Origin: Vesta saturnalis
Taxonomy: Eukaryota; Arthropoda; Insecta; Coleoptera; Lampyridae
Direction of reading: 5' to 3'
Assembly (NCBI GenBank): GCA_036346205.1
Contig: JARFJB010001664.1
Location: 62,001 to 126,000, forward strand
DNA: 64,000 nt
Under the pieces are notes generated by a model. The model did not search any database. It saw only the letters and a program-made list of their open reading frames with translations, and was not told the DNA's origin. Both the position numbers and the translations under genes were made by a program. Position 1 is the stretch's first letter, and each line of letters begins with the position of its first letter. Shown in pieces: positions 33,617 to 43,593 of this stretch.

Positions 33617-34728
33617 TGATGCGAGCACTTGCCAAATTAACATGAACAACCAATTGCCTACCAACATAAGTTCACAGTCAGCTATCAGTACCGTAACTCA
33701 GAAAAATTCTCAAGACTCTTACATCCCGGAAATTACACACAAGTTAACCAATATTTTAAAACATGAAGAAATCAAATTTGCCTTTTACAATCCTTCACCA
33801 CTTAATCAATTATTCACTAATATCAAAGACAAAACTGGACTATTAATGCAATCTAACGTAATTTATAGTGTACCTTGTGCTACTTGTTCCAAGATTTATA
33901 TCAGTCTTACTACTTGTTGGTTAAAAACCGGTTGAGCATTCATAAAAGTGACATCAAAACTAAAAAACAAGGTGTGCGTTATCTGCACAATGCTCTAAAA
34001 ACAACCACTTTTTAGAATTCGACAATGTTTCTATTTTGAACCGATCTAATAATAAAACCACCTCAAATTTATGGAAATGGTTGCTATCAACAAACACATT
34101 CACAACTCAGTCAACTTTAGATCTGATGTAGACAACTTAAATGTCAATTATTGTAATTTGTTATTTATATATAATTCCACTAAAGCTTTTTAGCTACCAA
34201 CGTTCTTGTCAATTAATTTTACCACTTCTTGGTTATTACCTTGTATTGTACTTAATTATAATTTATTCAAATTGTTAACCATTGTTTAATTAACTACAAT
34301 TAATTAATGAATGTATATTCTGATTGTTAATCCTAAATGTTAATTTTTATTTTATTTTGTGTATCAATAGTTCTTAAGGCACGTTATCGTTCACATTGCA
34401 TGCGAGTGTGATAACCACATAAAAATTCGCCATTTAACTTTTCATCGCTCTGTCAACTATGAACACTAACACAACTTACGTAAAATAGAAGTAATTACTT
34501 CTGGAATGTTTATAAGTAATTGGTGTACTTGTCTTGGCAATTGTCTTTCCATAAGCCGAATTTTAATTAACAACTTTTATTGTAAGTAATTTAGTAATTT
34601 TTAACATTAATGTAATTAGTCTAATTCATTTTTAGTTCCTGATGAAGCTAATAATTCATTAGCGAAATATTGAATAATAAATACATTTAATTAACTTGGC
34701 TAGGTCTAATGCCCAATAACCTTTAATT

Positions 34729-34731
<3 letters not shown>
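33613..34731 (+). mobile_element. Penelope-like element, 5'-truncated, with 3' UTR
   Basis: The frame at 33642-33935 contains ITHKLTNILKHEEIKFAFYN and VIYSVPCATCSKIYISLTT, the pre-GIY-YIG linker and GIY-YIG core (YIS in place of YIG). A frameshift follows and the tail (LEFDNVSILNRSNN region) ends near 34191. The 3' UTR has a hammerhead-like core at 34639. (TA)n bounds both ends. In the homologous block at 31.26 kb a single TA tract occupies this place, so this PLE appears as an extra segment within a TA tract. Confidence 0.82.
34639..34667 (+). ncRNA. Hammerhead-ribozyme-like core in PLE 3' UTR
   Basis: CTGATGA, one A, a perfect 6-bp stem GCTAAT/ATTAGC with AATTC loop, then GAAA. A possible stem I (CTAA/TTAG) with GTC before it lies just upstream. 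Stem III is weak. This is the best-preserved 3' UTR core of the plus-strand PLEs. The one extra base between CTGATGA and stem II is shared by all copies here. Confidence 0.55.

Positions 34732-34812
<81 letters not shown>
34732..34812. repeat. (TA)n microsatellite
   Basis: About 81 bp of TA between a PLE 3' end and a mariner-like remnant. Confidence 0.97.
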
Positions 34813-34814
<2 letters not shown>

Positions 34815-36200
34815 CTTTAAATTACCCCAAAGAAAAAATCTAGTGGAGATAAATTCGGTGATTTCGGCCACTCAATGTATCCTCTTCGGCTTACCCATCT
34901 CTACGGAAAGACTGTGTTCAGATATTCCCTAACCCTAGCGGCATAATGAGTGGAGCACCCTCTTGCTGGATTTTAATTTCCTCTGATAATTGTAATTGAT
35001 TAGCAAGATTGGGAAACAAACGAATTCATTCTGGAAGTAGCTGATTTCGTAAAGTTGTAAATACAGATCATCATTTAACGTTTCTCTCATAAAAAAGTCC
35101 AATTATTTTTCCTATTCTACTAACGGGCAGCTTTTGTGGATATTGTGTGTGATCATCTTCCTACAGTGTTGATTATTATCTGACCAATACGAGAAATTAT
35201 TCCGATTTACAAAACCATTAAGGTAAAATGTTAATTAATCGGAAAACACAATGTTGTTCATAAACATATTATTCACATTAATGACATTCATCATTTCTTC
35301 GAAAAATTGCGTTCGTTTATTAGGATCATCTTCGTTTAACTCTTGGTGTAATAGCACTTTATAAGCATGAAATTTGTTTCTTTTCAGAATCCTCCTTACA
35401 GATCTCTCACTAATATCGTTATTTAATGCAAGTGTTGATATTGAAGTTTTAGATTCCTCATGTACACTTGGAATTACATTAAGTTCATTATCTTCATTTG
35501 TAGCCGTTCACTGTTGTCCACAATCGGATATATTTTTGATTCTGCCTGTTTCATTAAATTTGCGTAAATTTCGTAAGACTGGGACTTCGAAATTTGAGAA
35601 ATTCTGTCTGGAAATGTAGCCTTAAACAAATCGGTGACTCCTTGTAAAGGTCTCTTTCTGTCTCCAAAACCAATAATCATCAATAGGTTATTCTTTCACG
35701 TTCACTTAGTTCAAACATAACACCTATTAATTTGAAATAATTTGTAAGTACTACAAATTAATGTTACAAAACAACTAAAACAAACTGAAATTTATCTAAT
35801 TGTATTTTTGGAATTTACTGGTTTACGATAACAGAAATTATAATTTAATTTCATTTGACAATACTGACAAATAGGTACTCAGTGTTTGGCATACTACGAT
35901 AATTACTTAGGATATTACAATTAATGTTTACTATTACATATTATTTTTTCTATAGATCCGTAAGTCATGGACCCACTAAACCTGGTATAATTGAATTCAG
36001 AAAATCGTATTTACCAAAAAAAATGTACAAATACAGGGTGATGCATTTAAATATTTTCCGATGACGTCATATCTTAAAATATGAGATAAACTGAAAAACG
36101 AAGACAACACCAAATAGTACAAAAATACTATTTGGGTCAAATTTTCGTACGTCATAATTCAGCCATAACTCAGCAGTTCTGCCCACTTTGATCGACCCTG
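34813..36200 (-). mobile_element. Mariner-like transposon remnant
   Basis: Minus strand. The frame at 35474-35683 reads GFGDRKRPLQGVTDLFKATF and continues into an HTH. Toward 34830 the same strand has QQEGAP, then RGY-like and FFLWG-like pieces in broken frames, marking the second catalytic region of a Tc1/mariner transposase. The right end, GACCCTGTATA at about 36190, and an internal TACAGGGTGATGC at about 36034 resemble mariner termini, so a second short element may be included. No intact frame. Confidence 0.6.

Positions 36201-36206
<6 letters not shown>

Positions 36207-36278
<72 letters not shown>
36207..36278. repeat. (TA)n microsatellite at a PLE 3' end
   Basis: About 72 bp of TA, equivalent to the tract at 31260 relative to the PLE fragment on its right. 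Confidence 0.97.
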
Positions 36279-36280
<2 letters not shown>

Positions 36281-36924
36281 GGTTTTAGGTGTACGCGAGT
36301 GTTGGATATGAAGTTGGTTGTTCCTTAGGGATTCTCCCCCACCACGGTTTTTAAAAGAACCGGTGTTGAACTGACGATGTTTCGTCAGAATCTTATCTGC
36401 CATTTTCAAGTCTTCGTGCTCTGCTCCTGGTAACTCGAACTGAACTGAGGTCCTTGCTGAATTTCTCGCTCGATGCCATGGTTATTGGTCATAGCGCTGA
36501 TGCCTTCATTTTCACTTCTAATTTCCCCTTTTCTTCTCCTTTCTCTAACTGGTTTCTCCTTTCTCTTTTGTTCGGGACTGCGTGTCTCCTATGAATAGGC
36601 TTCCAGGCAATTTCTGAGTATCGTCTCGTGAATTAAAATTTTATTGACGTTTTTCAATCTCGATAGCTTCTCTGATAATATGGTGTGACAAGCACTGTAT
36701 GTTTGCTATTATCCTTGTGTTCTCGAAATATATAGCGTGTGAGGTCTCCTTTACATGTCGGGTTGGATGGAGATGTTTTCTGGTCTTTTGTACTGCGTCA
36801 CGATGTTTCTCCTTCACATTGATGCGTCTGGTTGTTTGACGGATGCACGTGCCTGAACAAACGGCATGGAGTCCCGTACACTCCTTGAGTTTGAGTTGTA
36901 TTTTAGTTTTCGGTTTGAAGCACG

Positions 36925-36926
<2 letters not shown>
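36279..36926 (-). mobile_element. Penelope-like fragment, second copy
   Basis: Near-duplicate of 31359-31964, but with 36 bp more 3' UTR (ATCTGCCATTTTCAAGTCTT and on). The minus-strand frame reads ECTGLHAVCSGTCIRQTTRR, a damaged GIY-YIG core, then ending EIEKRQ. Confidence 0.78.

Positions 36927-36999
<73 letters not shown>
36927..36999. repeat. (TA)n microsatellite
   Basis: About 73 bp of TA, equivalent to 31965-32013 in the first copy. Confidence 0.97.
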
Positions 37000-37001
<2 letters not shown>

Positions 37002-37440
37002 GATATGAACAATAACAAAAGGACTGAGGCAGGAGATCACTCAGCTCACTATTGTTTAAGCTCATAATCAATCAAATAATCGAAGACATGAAAGTAAAAG
37101 AAGGTTATAACATGGAGACATTGTACGTTACGCTGACGATGCAGCCTTAGTTACTGATCGCGAACACTAACTGCAAAGACTACTATCCAATTCTAAAAGT
37201 GCTGTCAAGCTTGAGTTAAACATATCGACAAACAAAACTAAATCCATAGCAATTAGCAATGAACCAACACGCTGTATACTGAAATAAAAGGGAGGTAATA
37301 GAACAAGTATCATCATTTATGTACTTAGAAATACAAATAACGAGTAACAAACCACTAGCAATGGAGGTTAAAGATCAAGTGAACAAAGCATCTAGGTTGT
37401 GACAACGCTTTAAACAAAATTTTTGTAATGGTTTAAAATT
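37000..37440 (+). pseudogene. Non-LTR RT fragment, second copy, frameshifted
   Basis: Copy of 32014-32450 (VRYADDAAL box still visible) with several single-base losses (GGAGACATTGTACG, CTACTATCCAATTC) that break the frame. Damage is greater than in the first copy. Confidence 0.8.
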
Positions 37441-37837
37441 TAAAAATTTAATTTAGGAATATTTGTTTACCTCTGTCAAAGTAAACAAACAGTTTTCATA
37501 TTTAGTTATATACCACATTTTTACATTCGTATACCTTACGTATAGCGTATACAGTGAAGGTACAACCAGAACAAATTCAACCTCGAGATTTTGACGGATC
37601 TTAACGTTTTGGAGGCTTTTGGAACCATTTTTGCCATTTTGGAATGCTTGTGTGTGAGTGCTGTGTTTGTGTTCTACTGCGTGCGTGCTGTGTGCGTGCT
37701 GTTCGATGCGTGTGGTGCGTTGTAGTCGTACGTGTCGTGGCGTTATTAAATTGAAGATACCTAGAAATTGATGATTGTACGTACATGCTAAAAATGAAAG
37801 GACATAAAGTGTAATTTCATTTGAAAATTACAAAATC

Positions 37838-38137
37838 GTGGGTTTGAGATTTGGCTCGCTTTCAGCGGCAAAACGTGTGGTAAAAGATTTAGGAGGAATG
37901 AAACACATTAAGGTTCCTAGAGTATTTCCCTTATATAAACAAGGAGGGTTTTACCGCTTCATATTCGCAGGATTATCGGCAATCGGTGTTTTGGCGGGTG
38001 GTGTATCGGAAATTGCTAACGCAACCAATAAAGTTAAAAATGCCAAAAAATTGCAAAAAGAGACATCGTGCCATAATCGCATGATGGAATCTATCGCTAT
38101 AGGCTCGTTGAATAAGAAAGGGGTGCACTTTATCTAA
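37838..38137 (+). pseudogene. Polinton pVI-like hydrophobic minor virion protein
   Basis: The frame carries AAKRVVKDLGGMKHIKVPRV, then a hydrophobic stretch FAGLSAIGVLAGGVSEIANA at about residues 43-62, then KNAKKLQKE and RMMESIAIG. This order (basic KIPRV-like segment, LSA-x-GxLAGG hydrophobic segment, MEAIALGKG-like end) is characteristic of a conserved insect Polinton protein thought to correspond to an adenovirus pVI-like minor capsid protein. The frame ends at VHFI while similarity to the family (LKPYKPG) continues in the next frame, so one frameshift is present. The start shown is GTG. It is first in the plus-strand capsid module; the protease follows 49 bp later. Confidence 0.72.
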
Positions 38138-38186
38138 AACCATACAAACCAGGAATATATTACCTGAAAGACCGTGAGAAGATAGA

Positions 38187-38441
38187 ATGCCTAAATTACC
38201 ATGGAAAAATGAATCTGGAAATATTAACCTGGATTGCCAAAGCGAGCCAGGTACGCATTGAGATTTCTACAAAAAGCGAGGTAAAAGGGTATGGTATTAC
38301 GATAGTTTCGGTAATCCTTAGCCACCAATCGAAGTGATTAATTACTTTCGGGGATGTAACATTTACTATAATTACAACCAAGATCAAGAATTTAATACTA
38401 TCATTTACTGGCACATATGCCTACAATTTTTATATAAATAA
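38187..38441 (+). pseudogene. Adenain-like cysteine protease (Polinton PRO), broken
   Basis: The frame from ATG 38187 reads GNINLDCQSEPGTH, a stop, then KRVWYYDSFGNP, a second stop, and finally WHICLQFLYK. GTHW, YxDSFG and CGxxCLxF are the catalytic-His, Asp/Glu-side and catalytic-Cys blocks of the adenovirus-type maturation protease encoded by Polintons. The His and DSFG survive, but the catalytic Cys position reads Tyr and the following Gly reads Trp. Two in-frame stops add to the damage, so no protease can be made. Family proteins are longer at the N-terminus; an upstream part may lie at 38120-38186. Confidence 0.7.
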
Positions 38442-38469
38442 TCAAAGCAACCTCAAATTTTCCTAGTTA

Positions 38470-39190
38470 TGTCAATAACATTCAGTTTAGAAGGTAACAC
38501 TTCTATATACAACTTCTATCCACCGATAAAATTAGATTTTAGGAAGAAATACGTTATTGAATTGGCTGGATTTTACGGTTGCAAACAGCATTAGAAACAT
38601 GTATACAGGCAACGATAGATTTTATTTTAGAACAAATCCATCTTATTCGCAGGTGATCAATATTCCATATGGTGCATGTGAAAAGTTTATCATTAGCGCA
38701 AACAACAATACACTTAAATGTGAGCTAAACAGTTCATTTTCGATCGATTTTACTAAAGAAGATTGTATGCAAGTAGCATGCTAGGGTTTGAATCTAAAGT
38801 ATTAGAACCAAATATTTTACACACGTCTGCGTTAAACATCCAATACTTAAACAAACTAATCTATACGTATAGTGCAACATTATAAAAGGATCTTATCGAA
38901 ACGGGAAACCTGCGAAAGTATTATATGAGATTGACGTTTCAGTTCCACAAGGTTATCGTTTAGATAAAACTCCTAGCAATACTCAATATTTAGAAGTAAA
39001 TACCGGCATAATTCAGCAATTAACTTAACTAATCACAAGGGTGAATTAATCGACTTTGGTGAAAGTAAGCCATTCACAGTACACCTAGAACTAAAGGAGC
39101 TTGGGTCTGAGAGTCTTTCAAAAATTCCTTTAAAAGACGTCATCCCTACAGCAAATCATGAATTAATCATCAACTTTCATTGTGGTTAAC
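38470..39190 (+). pseudogene. Penton-like minor capsid protein of a Polinton, broken
   Basis: An ATG at 38469-38471 opens a 41-codon frame beginning MSITFSLEGNTSIYNFYPP. Later blocks in other frames include VINIPYGACE (38557-38784), NNNTLKCELN, LGFESKVLEPN, VPQGYRLDKTP and NHKGELIDFGES. This order matches the penton-like protein family of insect Polintons (single jelly-roll minor capsid), which sits between protease and major capsid genes. At least four frameshifts or stops. A different penton-like copy is at 58186-58710. Confidence 0.65.
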
Positions 39191-39249
39191 ATCTGCAGAG
39201 GAATAAGTTTTAACGTCAATTGGTTCTCACCGACAATAGCTGAATCATT

Positions 39250-40110
39250 AAATGTTTTTGAAACGTACATTTTGATGATATTAAAACTGAATGTGATATT
39301 CATGCTTATCTTCCGTATGGACCTTCTAAATATGGAACTTCTGAAGAAATACGCATCTTAATTCAAAGTCATGATCTAATTACGGCTACCTATGATAGTG
39401 TTCTGTACATAAAAGGTAAGCTTGCTACCTATGATAGTGTTCTGTACATAAAAGGTAAGCTTGAGCTCAAAAAATAATATGAAAGAAAATCAAGCAACTT
39501 AACCAATAATTTCCCCAATTTTCTATTCGAAGAAATTCGTTATGAGTTAGGTGGTCAAAGAGTGGATGTTTGCCGAAATCCAGGCATAACATCTACACTT
39601 GAGGGATACATTTATTATACGGCAAGTAAGAGCAAAGCACTAAGCCATTTATGGTGATCACCAACGAATGAAGAACCATTAGAAGTAGAATTCCATGAGC
39701 AAAATAGAGAAAAACCGTCAACGTAAATGGAAAAACTACCCTGAATAATTGTTGCATTCCAACAAGGTAAAAGGTACACAAAGTCTGCAAGAGCCGGAAA
39801 TTTTGATCACATAACATCAGAAACCTTAATGTACATCTGAATTCTGAGTATTATTATCCATATGAATCAAGGCATTTGAATTTCAATGCTAACCAGTGAA
39901 TACCTGCATATCACAATTTTTCAAAATTTCGATGTGATTACTATGGTGGGGATGATAAAGATGCATTATTCAACTACTCTGAATTCAAATCATGCGCAGT
40001 ATTTATAACGGACTGCTCTAAATAAATGATTTCTTAAAAAACTCAACAGCAGACATCAAATTGGAAGTGGAATCACTAACACCTTTTGATGACGGAATCA
40101 AGAAGTGAAA
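39250..40110 (+). pseudogene. Polinton major capsid protein (double jelly-roll), broken
   Basis: Blocks visible in order: TECDIHAYLPYGPSKYGTSE; NFPNFLFEEIRYELGGQRVD with CRNPGITSTLEGYI; then HLNSEYYYPYESRHLNF; FRCDYYGGDDKDALFN; and FITDCS followed by TADIKLEVESL. The FLFEEIRYEL and NxGITSTxxGY blocks identify the adenovirus-hexon-like major capsid protein of insect Polintons/adintoviruses. Several stops and frameshifts, plus an in-frame 39-bp tandem duplication at 39385-39462, disrupt it. It lies between the penton-like gene and the packaging ATPase as in related elements. Confidence 0.75.
39385..39462 (+). repeat. 39-bp exact tandem duplication inside the capsid gene
   Basis: Two identical 39-bp units beginning GCTACCTATGATAGTGTTCT (39385-39423 and 39424-39462). 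The length is a multiple of three, so 13 codons are repeated without shifting frame. Confidence 0.97.
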
Positions 40111-40148
40111 AAATTATAATTATTGTAATATACACTCTATATGTCTAG

Positions 40149-40186
40149 TATATAAATAAAAATGTTCGTTTAGTTTTATTTCATCC
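40149..40186 (+). promoter_or_regulatory. Possible core promoter of the ATPase gene
   Basis: TATATAAATA at 40149 lies 34 bp before TTTCATCC at 40180, a weak initiator match. The ATG follows 14 bp later. Spacing is slightly long; tentative. Confidence 0.35.
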
Positions 40187-40196
40187 ACCGCCAAAG

Positions 40197-40860
40197 ATGA
40201 AAGCAGTTGATCAGAAACAAAAACTTCCAATTGAAAATCATGACGTTGATAAAAAGTCTAGTACTCGAAAACATGGCGATTTACTTCCTAATAGTATACG
40301 TGATATTATATTCGGCTCCTCCAATTGTGGTAAAGCAAGCACAATAATCAGTCTGCTTACTGAGAAAAATGGTTCGAAATTTAAACATGTATACGTATAC
40401 TCTAAGTCATTGAATCAAAACAAGTACAAACTATTACAGGAAATCTTGCTTCCAATGAAGGAAATAGGTTACTTTACGTGATGGAACCTAATTGTGCAAA
40501 TCAAACTCTATTTTTATTTACCATGATATCGCTTGTGAAATGCAAGATAATATAAGAGAATATTTTTCTACAGGTAGGCGTAACGACATTGACTGTTTCT
40601 ATTTGGGTCAAACTTACAGTAAAGTTCCAAAGCAATTGATTCGTGATAATACGAATCTAATTATATGATTTGAGCAAGATGAATTAAACCTAAAATGTGT
40701 ATGTGGATCATGTATGTCCCACCATAAGCATTATATTGTCTCGGGACATGTGTTCAAAGTCCTGGGTAGATCAGTTTGATTTCATGATCATAAACAGGGA
40801 TGCTGAAATTAATAACTGTCGCTATAGGAAAAGGTTTGATCAATATATAATACCTTAAAT
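40197..40860 (+). pseudogene. Polinton packaging ATPase (FtsK/HerA-type), broken
   Basis: The first frame (40197-40481) begins with ATG and holds a Walker A loop GSSNCGKAS at residues 40-48, in which the usual GK[T/S] is GKA. A second frame (about 40507-40777) holds IYHDIAC as Walker B, then EYFSTGRRNDIDCFYLGQTY and QLIRDNTNLII, all typical of the DNA-packaging ATPase of Polintons/adintoviruses. A stop follows NLII at 40667. The break between the two frames and the Walker A change mean it cannot be active as written. Full-length relatives are about 200-250 residues, similar to this span. Confidence 0.75.
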
Positions 40861-40870
40861 AGCGTTCAGT
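40844..40870 (+). promoter_or_regulatory. Possible core promoter before the DUF8207-like gene
   Basis: TATATAATA at 40844 and TTCAGTAG with A at 40868, 24 bp apart, shorter than the usual 30-31. A second TTCAGA is 25 bp further on. Confidence 0.3.
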
Positions 40871-40980
40871 AGTTTAGTAGTTTCTGGTCCGTTCAGATAT
40901 TAACAGCTATCTGTTTCGTGTAAACAGTGTTGAGTGTTGAGGGTAAACTGGTACCTGTTCAGTGAGCCCATTTTACTACA

Positions 40981-42000
40981 GTGGATAATAAGGAGATTAT
41001 ATTAAAGAAAAAAATTATTCAGGCTCGCAAAATAATACAGCAGAAGTACAACAGTCTTAAAACTATTCGCATTGGTAATGAAAGAATATTTAAATGTACT
41101 TATAAGCCCCTAATAGAACCTCTAACTGGAATAGCAAATAAAATCGATCCTGATAAAGAAATTAGAACGCCTAAAAAGGGTCCATTGACGTTAAACCCAA
41201 AAAACCACCCCTACCCATATTTCCAAGAAGGAATGCTACTAACCCCGCTAGCCCGCTAGCTCAACTTCAAAGGACTGCAGGATTCACTTCACCGTCATTA
41301 GGTGATTCAAGAAAGGGTGCTACTAGCCCACTAGCACAGTTTCCGTTTTTTCAAAGAAATCCTCCTCCTGGCATTCGTACACCATTATGCCTAGATACAT
41401 CTGTCATAGGTGAAATTAATACTGAGGAAGAAGAAGAACTTAATAGTATCATAAATGATTCCACTACCTATAATGAACCCATTTCGGAAGAATTTCTGGA
41501 GAAATACAACGAATTACCTCGTATATACGTTAAACGTATTATTGCGGATGCTGAAAGTGATATTGATCACACATATGGAGTCCACAATGATACCAAACAG
41601 ACAAACGGACAATTGGTAATACCCCAGTTACAATTGAAGGAAGAGATATGATTATTAAAGGTATCACGTACAAAGAGACTCCAGGTTTATATGATATGCT
41701 TATTATGAATGAACCCGATTTAAATCTAGTAAATTCAAAAGATAGAACAAATTATAGAAGTATTTTAGCTACGAATGTCGCAATGCGAGATTATGATGTA
41801 AGTGGACAAATTCGAGGGAGCCGAAGCAAAAAGTAGATAGAAATAATCAAATCCTTGCTATCATCATCATCGTCTACATCATCACCCACAACTAAAGGAG
41901 GTGGAGCTGTGTTTTTTTAAGGAATTAGCAAACAGGCCGTTTGAATATAAATATTGGAATGATATACATGAACTAATTCGTGATCAAGAGGTATTGTGAG
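40981..42000 (+). pseudogene. DUF8207-like Polinton protein, broken
   Basis: The frame at 40981-41259 starts at GTG (the family starts DNKEIILKKKI after Met; here TACAG precedes it, resembling a splice acceptor) and reads KKKIIQARKIIQQKYNSLK, then YKPLIEPL. After frameshifts, 41648-41836 holds KGITYKETPGLYDMLIMNEP and DRTNYRSILATN. The last part, in another frame, has FEYKYWNDIHELI. The order (basic helical N-terminus, TPGL block, YxYWNDxxELxxR block) is that of a protein common in insect Polintons, which I believe is catalogued as DUF8207. Function unknown; possibly a virion or DNA-binding protein. Confidence 0.6.
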
Positions 42001-42146
42001 CAGAAAAATTGGTAGAATCACAGGTGTCATAAATGACAATATCAGTTGTAGAACAACTATATGAAGATAGACACATTGAAACCCAAACAGTCGTTTTCTA
42101 TGCAGTATAAGTGAGAATGCATTGATGTCAACATATCATAATTAAA

Positions 42147-42590
42147 ATGACCCTTGACAAACTTGGACGTTCACATACCCAGTATCAATTCAAGAAATTA
42201 ACTCCTCGATTTAAACTGATTAATAATAATCAATTTGATATCTCGACTCAGCAATGTTGCCAATCCCATAGATCACCAAGATGTTTTCACCAGGCAATAA
42301 TATCTGTGCTAGACACTCGTAACTAGAAAAGTAACTAGATGTGAGGTTTAAAACTAGTGGGTACAGAAACTGGTCTTTAGACGGATGCAGGTTTTATAGA
42401 AGTCAATAATTCTACAGAAAAACAATATAATAATAATAATTAACAAACGTTTGCATCAGGAACAATTTCTAGGGCGTCCTCAAGAAGGGAGCAAATAGAA
42501 GACCTAATACGTAAAATAAAAAGTTAAAATATGACTTGGAGTTATATGAAATGCAACGGATGTTGAAAAAGGCACGATTATGCTAAGGTA
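42147..42590 (+). pseudogene. Fibre/tail-like Polinton protein, broken
   Basis: An intact 59-residue frame (42147-42326) begins MTLDKLGRSHTQYQF and contains FKLINNNQFDIS. The adjacent frame carries LSNVANPIDHQDVFTRQ. The sequence FDxxxxRLxNVxxPxxxxDVxT is a motif I associate with a fibre-like family in insect Polintons and some phage tail proteins. The C-terminal part (RREQIEDLIRKIK, LYEMQRMLKKAR) looks helical. At least one frameshift and three stops. The role in attachment is an inference from family resemblance only. Confidence 0.45.
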
Positions 42591-42959
42591 CTGCTTGTTA
42601 TTAATGTATTGTTGTGAAATTTCTAACAACCCAGATATTGACTGGTTTCATATTACACTAGTAGAACTAAAATCAAAAAGTTAAAATTATGACCTTTTAG
42701 TGAAATTCGAATAGATTTTAACTACTTAATAATCTATAGTACAGTATACCTTATTTTAGAAAAATTTTTATTTATTTATTTATTCTTGTGAACTGCTATA
42801 ATATTGCTTACCCTAGTTTGTAAATTTGAATTTAAATTTCCCACCAAAAGTTTGACCTTATTAGTTTTAGATTACGTTGCAATAGTATCCACAAGAACTT
42901 TAGTTGATTATACCACTTCCACTTGTTAGCAATTTTGTTAGCGTTAACAGATTTACATG

Positions 42960-42993
42960 TATATAACCCAAAAATTTTGCTTCAACATTCAGT
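42960..42993 (+). promoter_or_regulatory. TATA/initiator core promoter
   Basis: TATATAA at 42960-42966 and TTCAGTC with A at 42991, exactly 31 bp apart. This is the canonical arthropod TATA-to-Inr spacing. The ATG of the next gene is at 43013, 22 bp downstream of the inferred start. Confidence 0.6.
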
Positions 42994-43012
42994 CATTAGA
43001 TACATACTAGCG

Positions 43013-43593
43013 ATGCCATCAACTTCATCATCCAGCAAACGCTCAAAGCTATTATTAACTAAAAAAAACCACAAATCCTTCAGGATTTATTGGTACCACC
43101 ACCAATTCACATTGAGCCACTTCCGGCAGTAGATGAAATTCCCTTTATATCTACAAGAGATGGTGATATCGATGATGAGTTTTAAAAGTAAGTATACGTT
43201 ATTTAATTCATAGTTTACATTTAGTGGTTTGTTTGTTGATACATACATACAATACTAATCATTGTGTTACACTGTGGCATCACTACAGCAACAACAGAGC
43301 TGGCAACTCCACCCCATGTGCAATATGTAGGAAAAAAATTAGAGTTGATCCGAGCACCTCATGAGGAAAATTGCATCCAACAGAATCCTTCAACAATTCA
43401 ACAATTTAAAAAAAGTGTCAGGTAGTTACGTGAAATTTTGGATAAATATCGTCAAAGTGAGATGTCGGAAGAGGCTCGTGTTGAACAATTCACAATTGAA
43501 TTGGCGGAATGTACAAACAATTTAGAAAAAATTCGGAAAAATATACATAACATAGAGAATGTGTTACGTACTATAGACAATTTAGATGTTTAA
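43013..43593 (+). pseudogene. Basic / coiled-coil Polinton-associated protein
   Basis: ATG 43013 starts MPSTSSSSKRSKLLLTKK, a Ser- and Lys-rich N-terminus. After an A-run the similarity shifts frame (VPPPIHIEPLPAVDEIPF), ending in DGDIDDEF and a stop. GTAAGT at 43188 and a pyrimidine-poor CACTACAG at 43281-43288 could bound a 101-bp intron. From 43288 another frame runs to a TAA at 43591 with a single TAG at 43423, ending in a predicted coiled coil (EILDKYRQSEMSEEARVEQF and on). I do not recognise the family. Position at the end of the capsid module and basic N-terminus would fit a core/DNA-binding protein. Confidence 0.4.
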
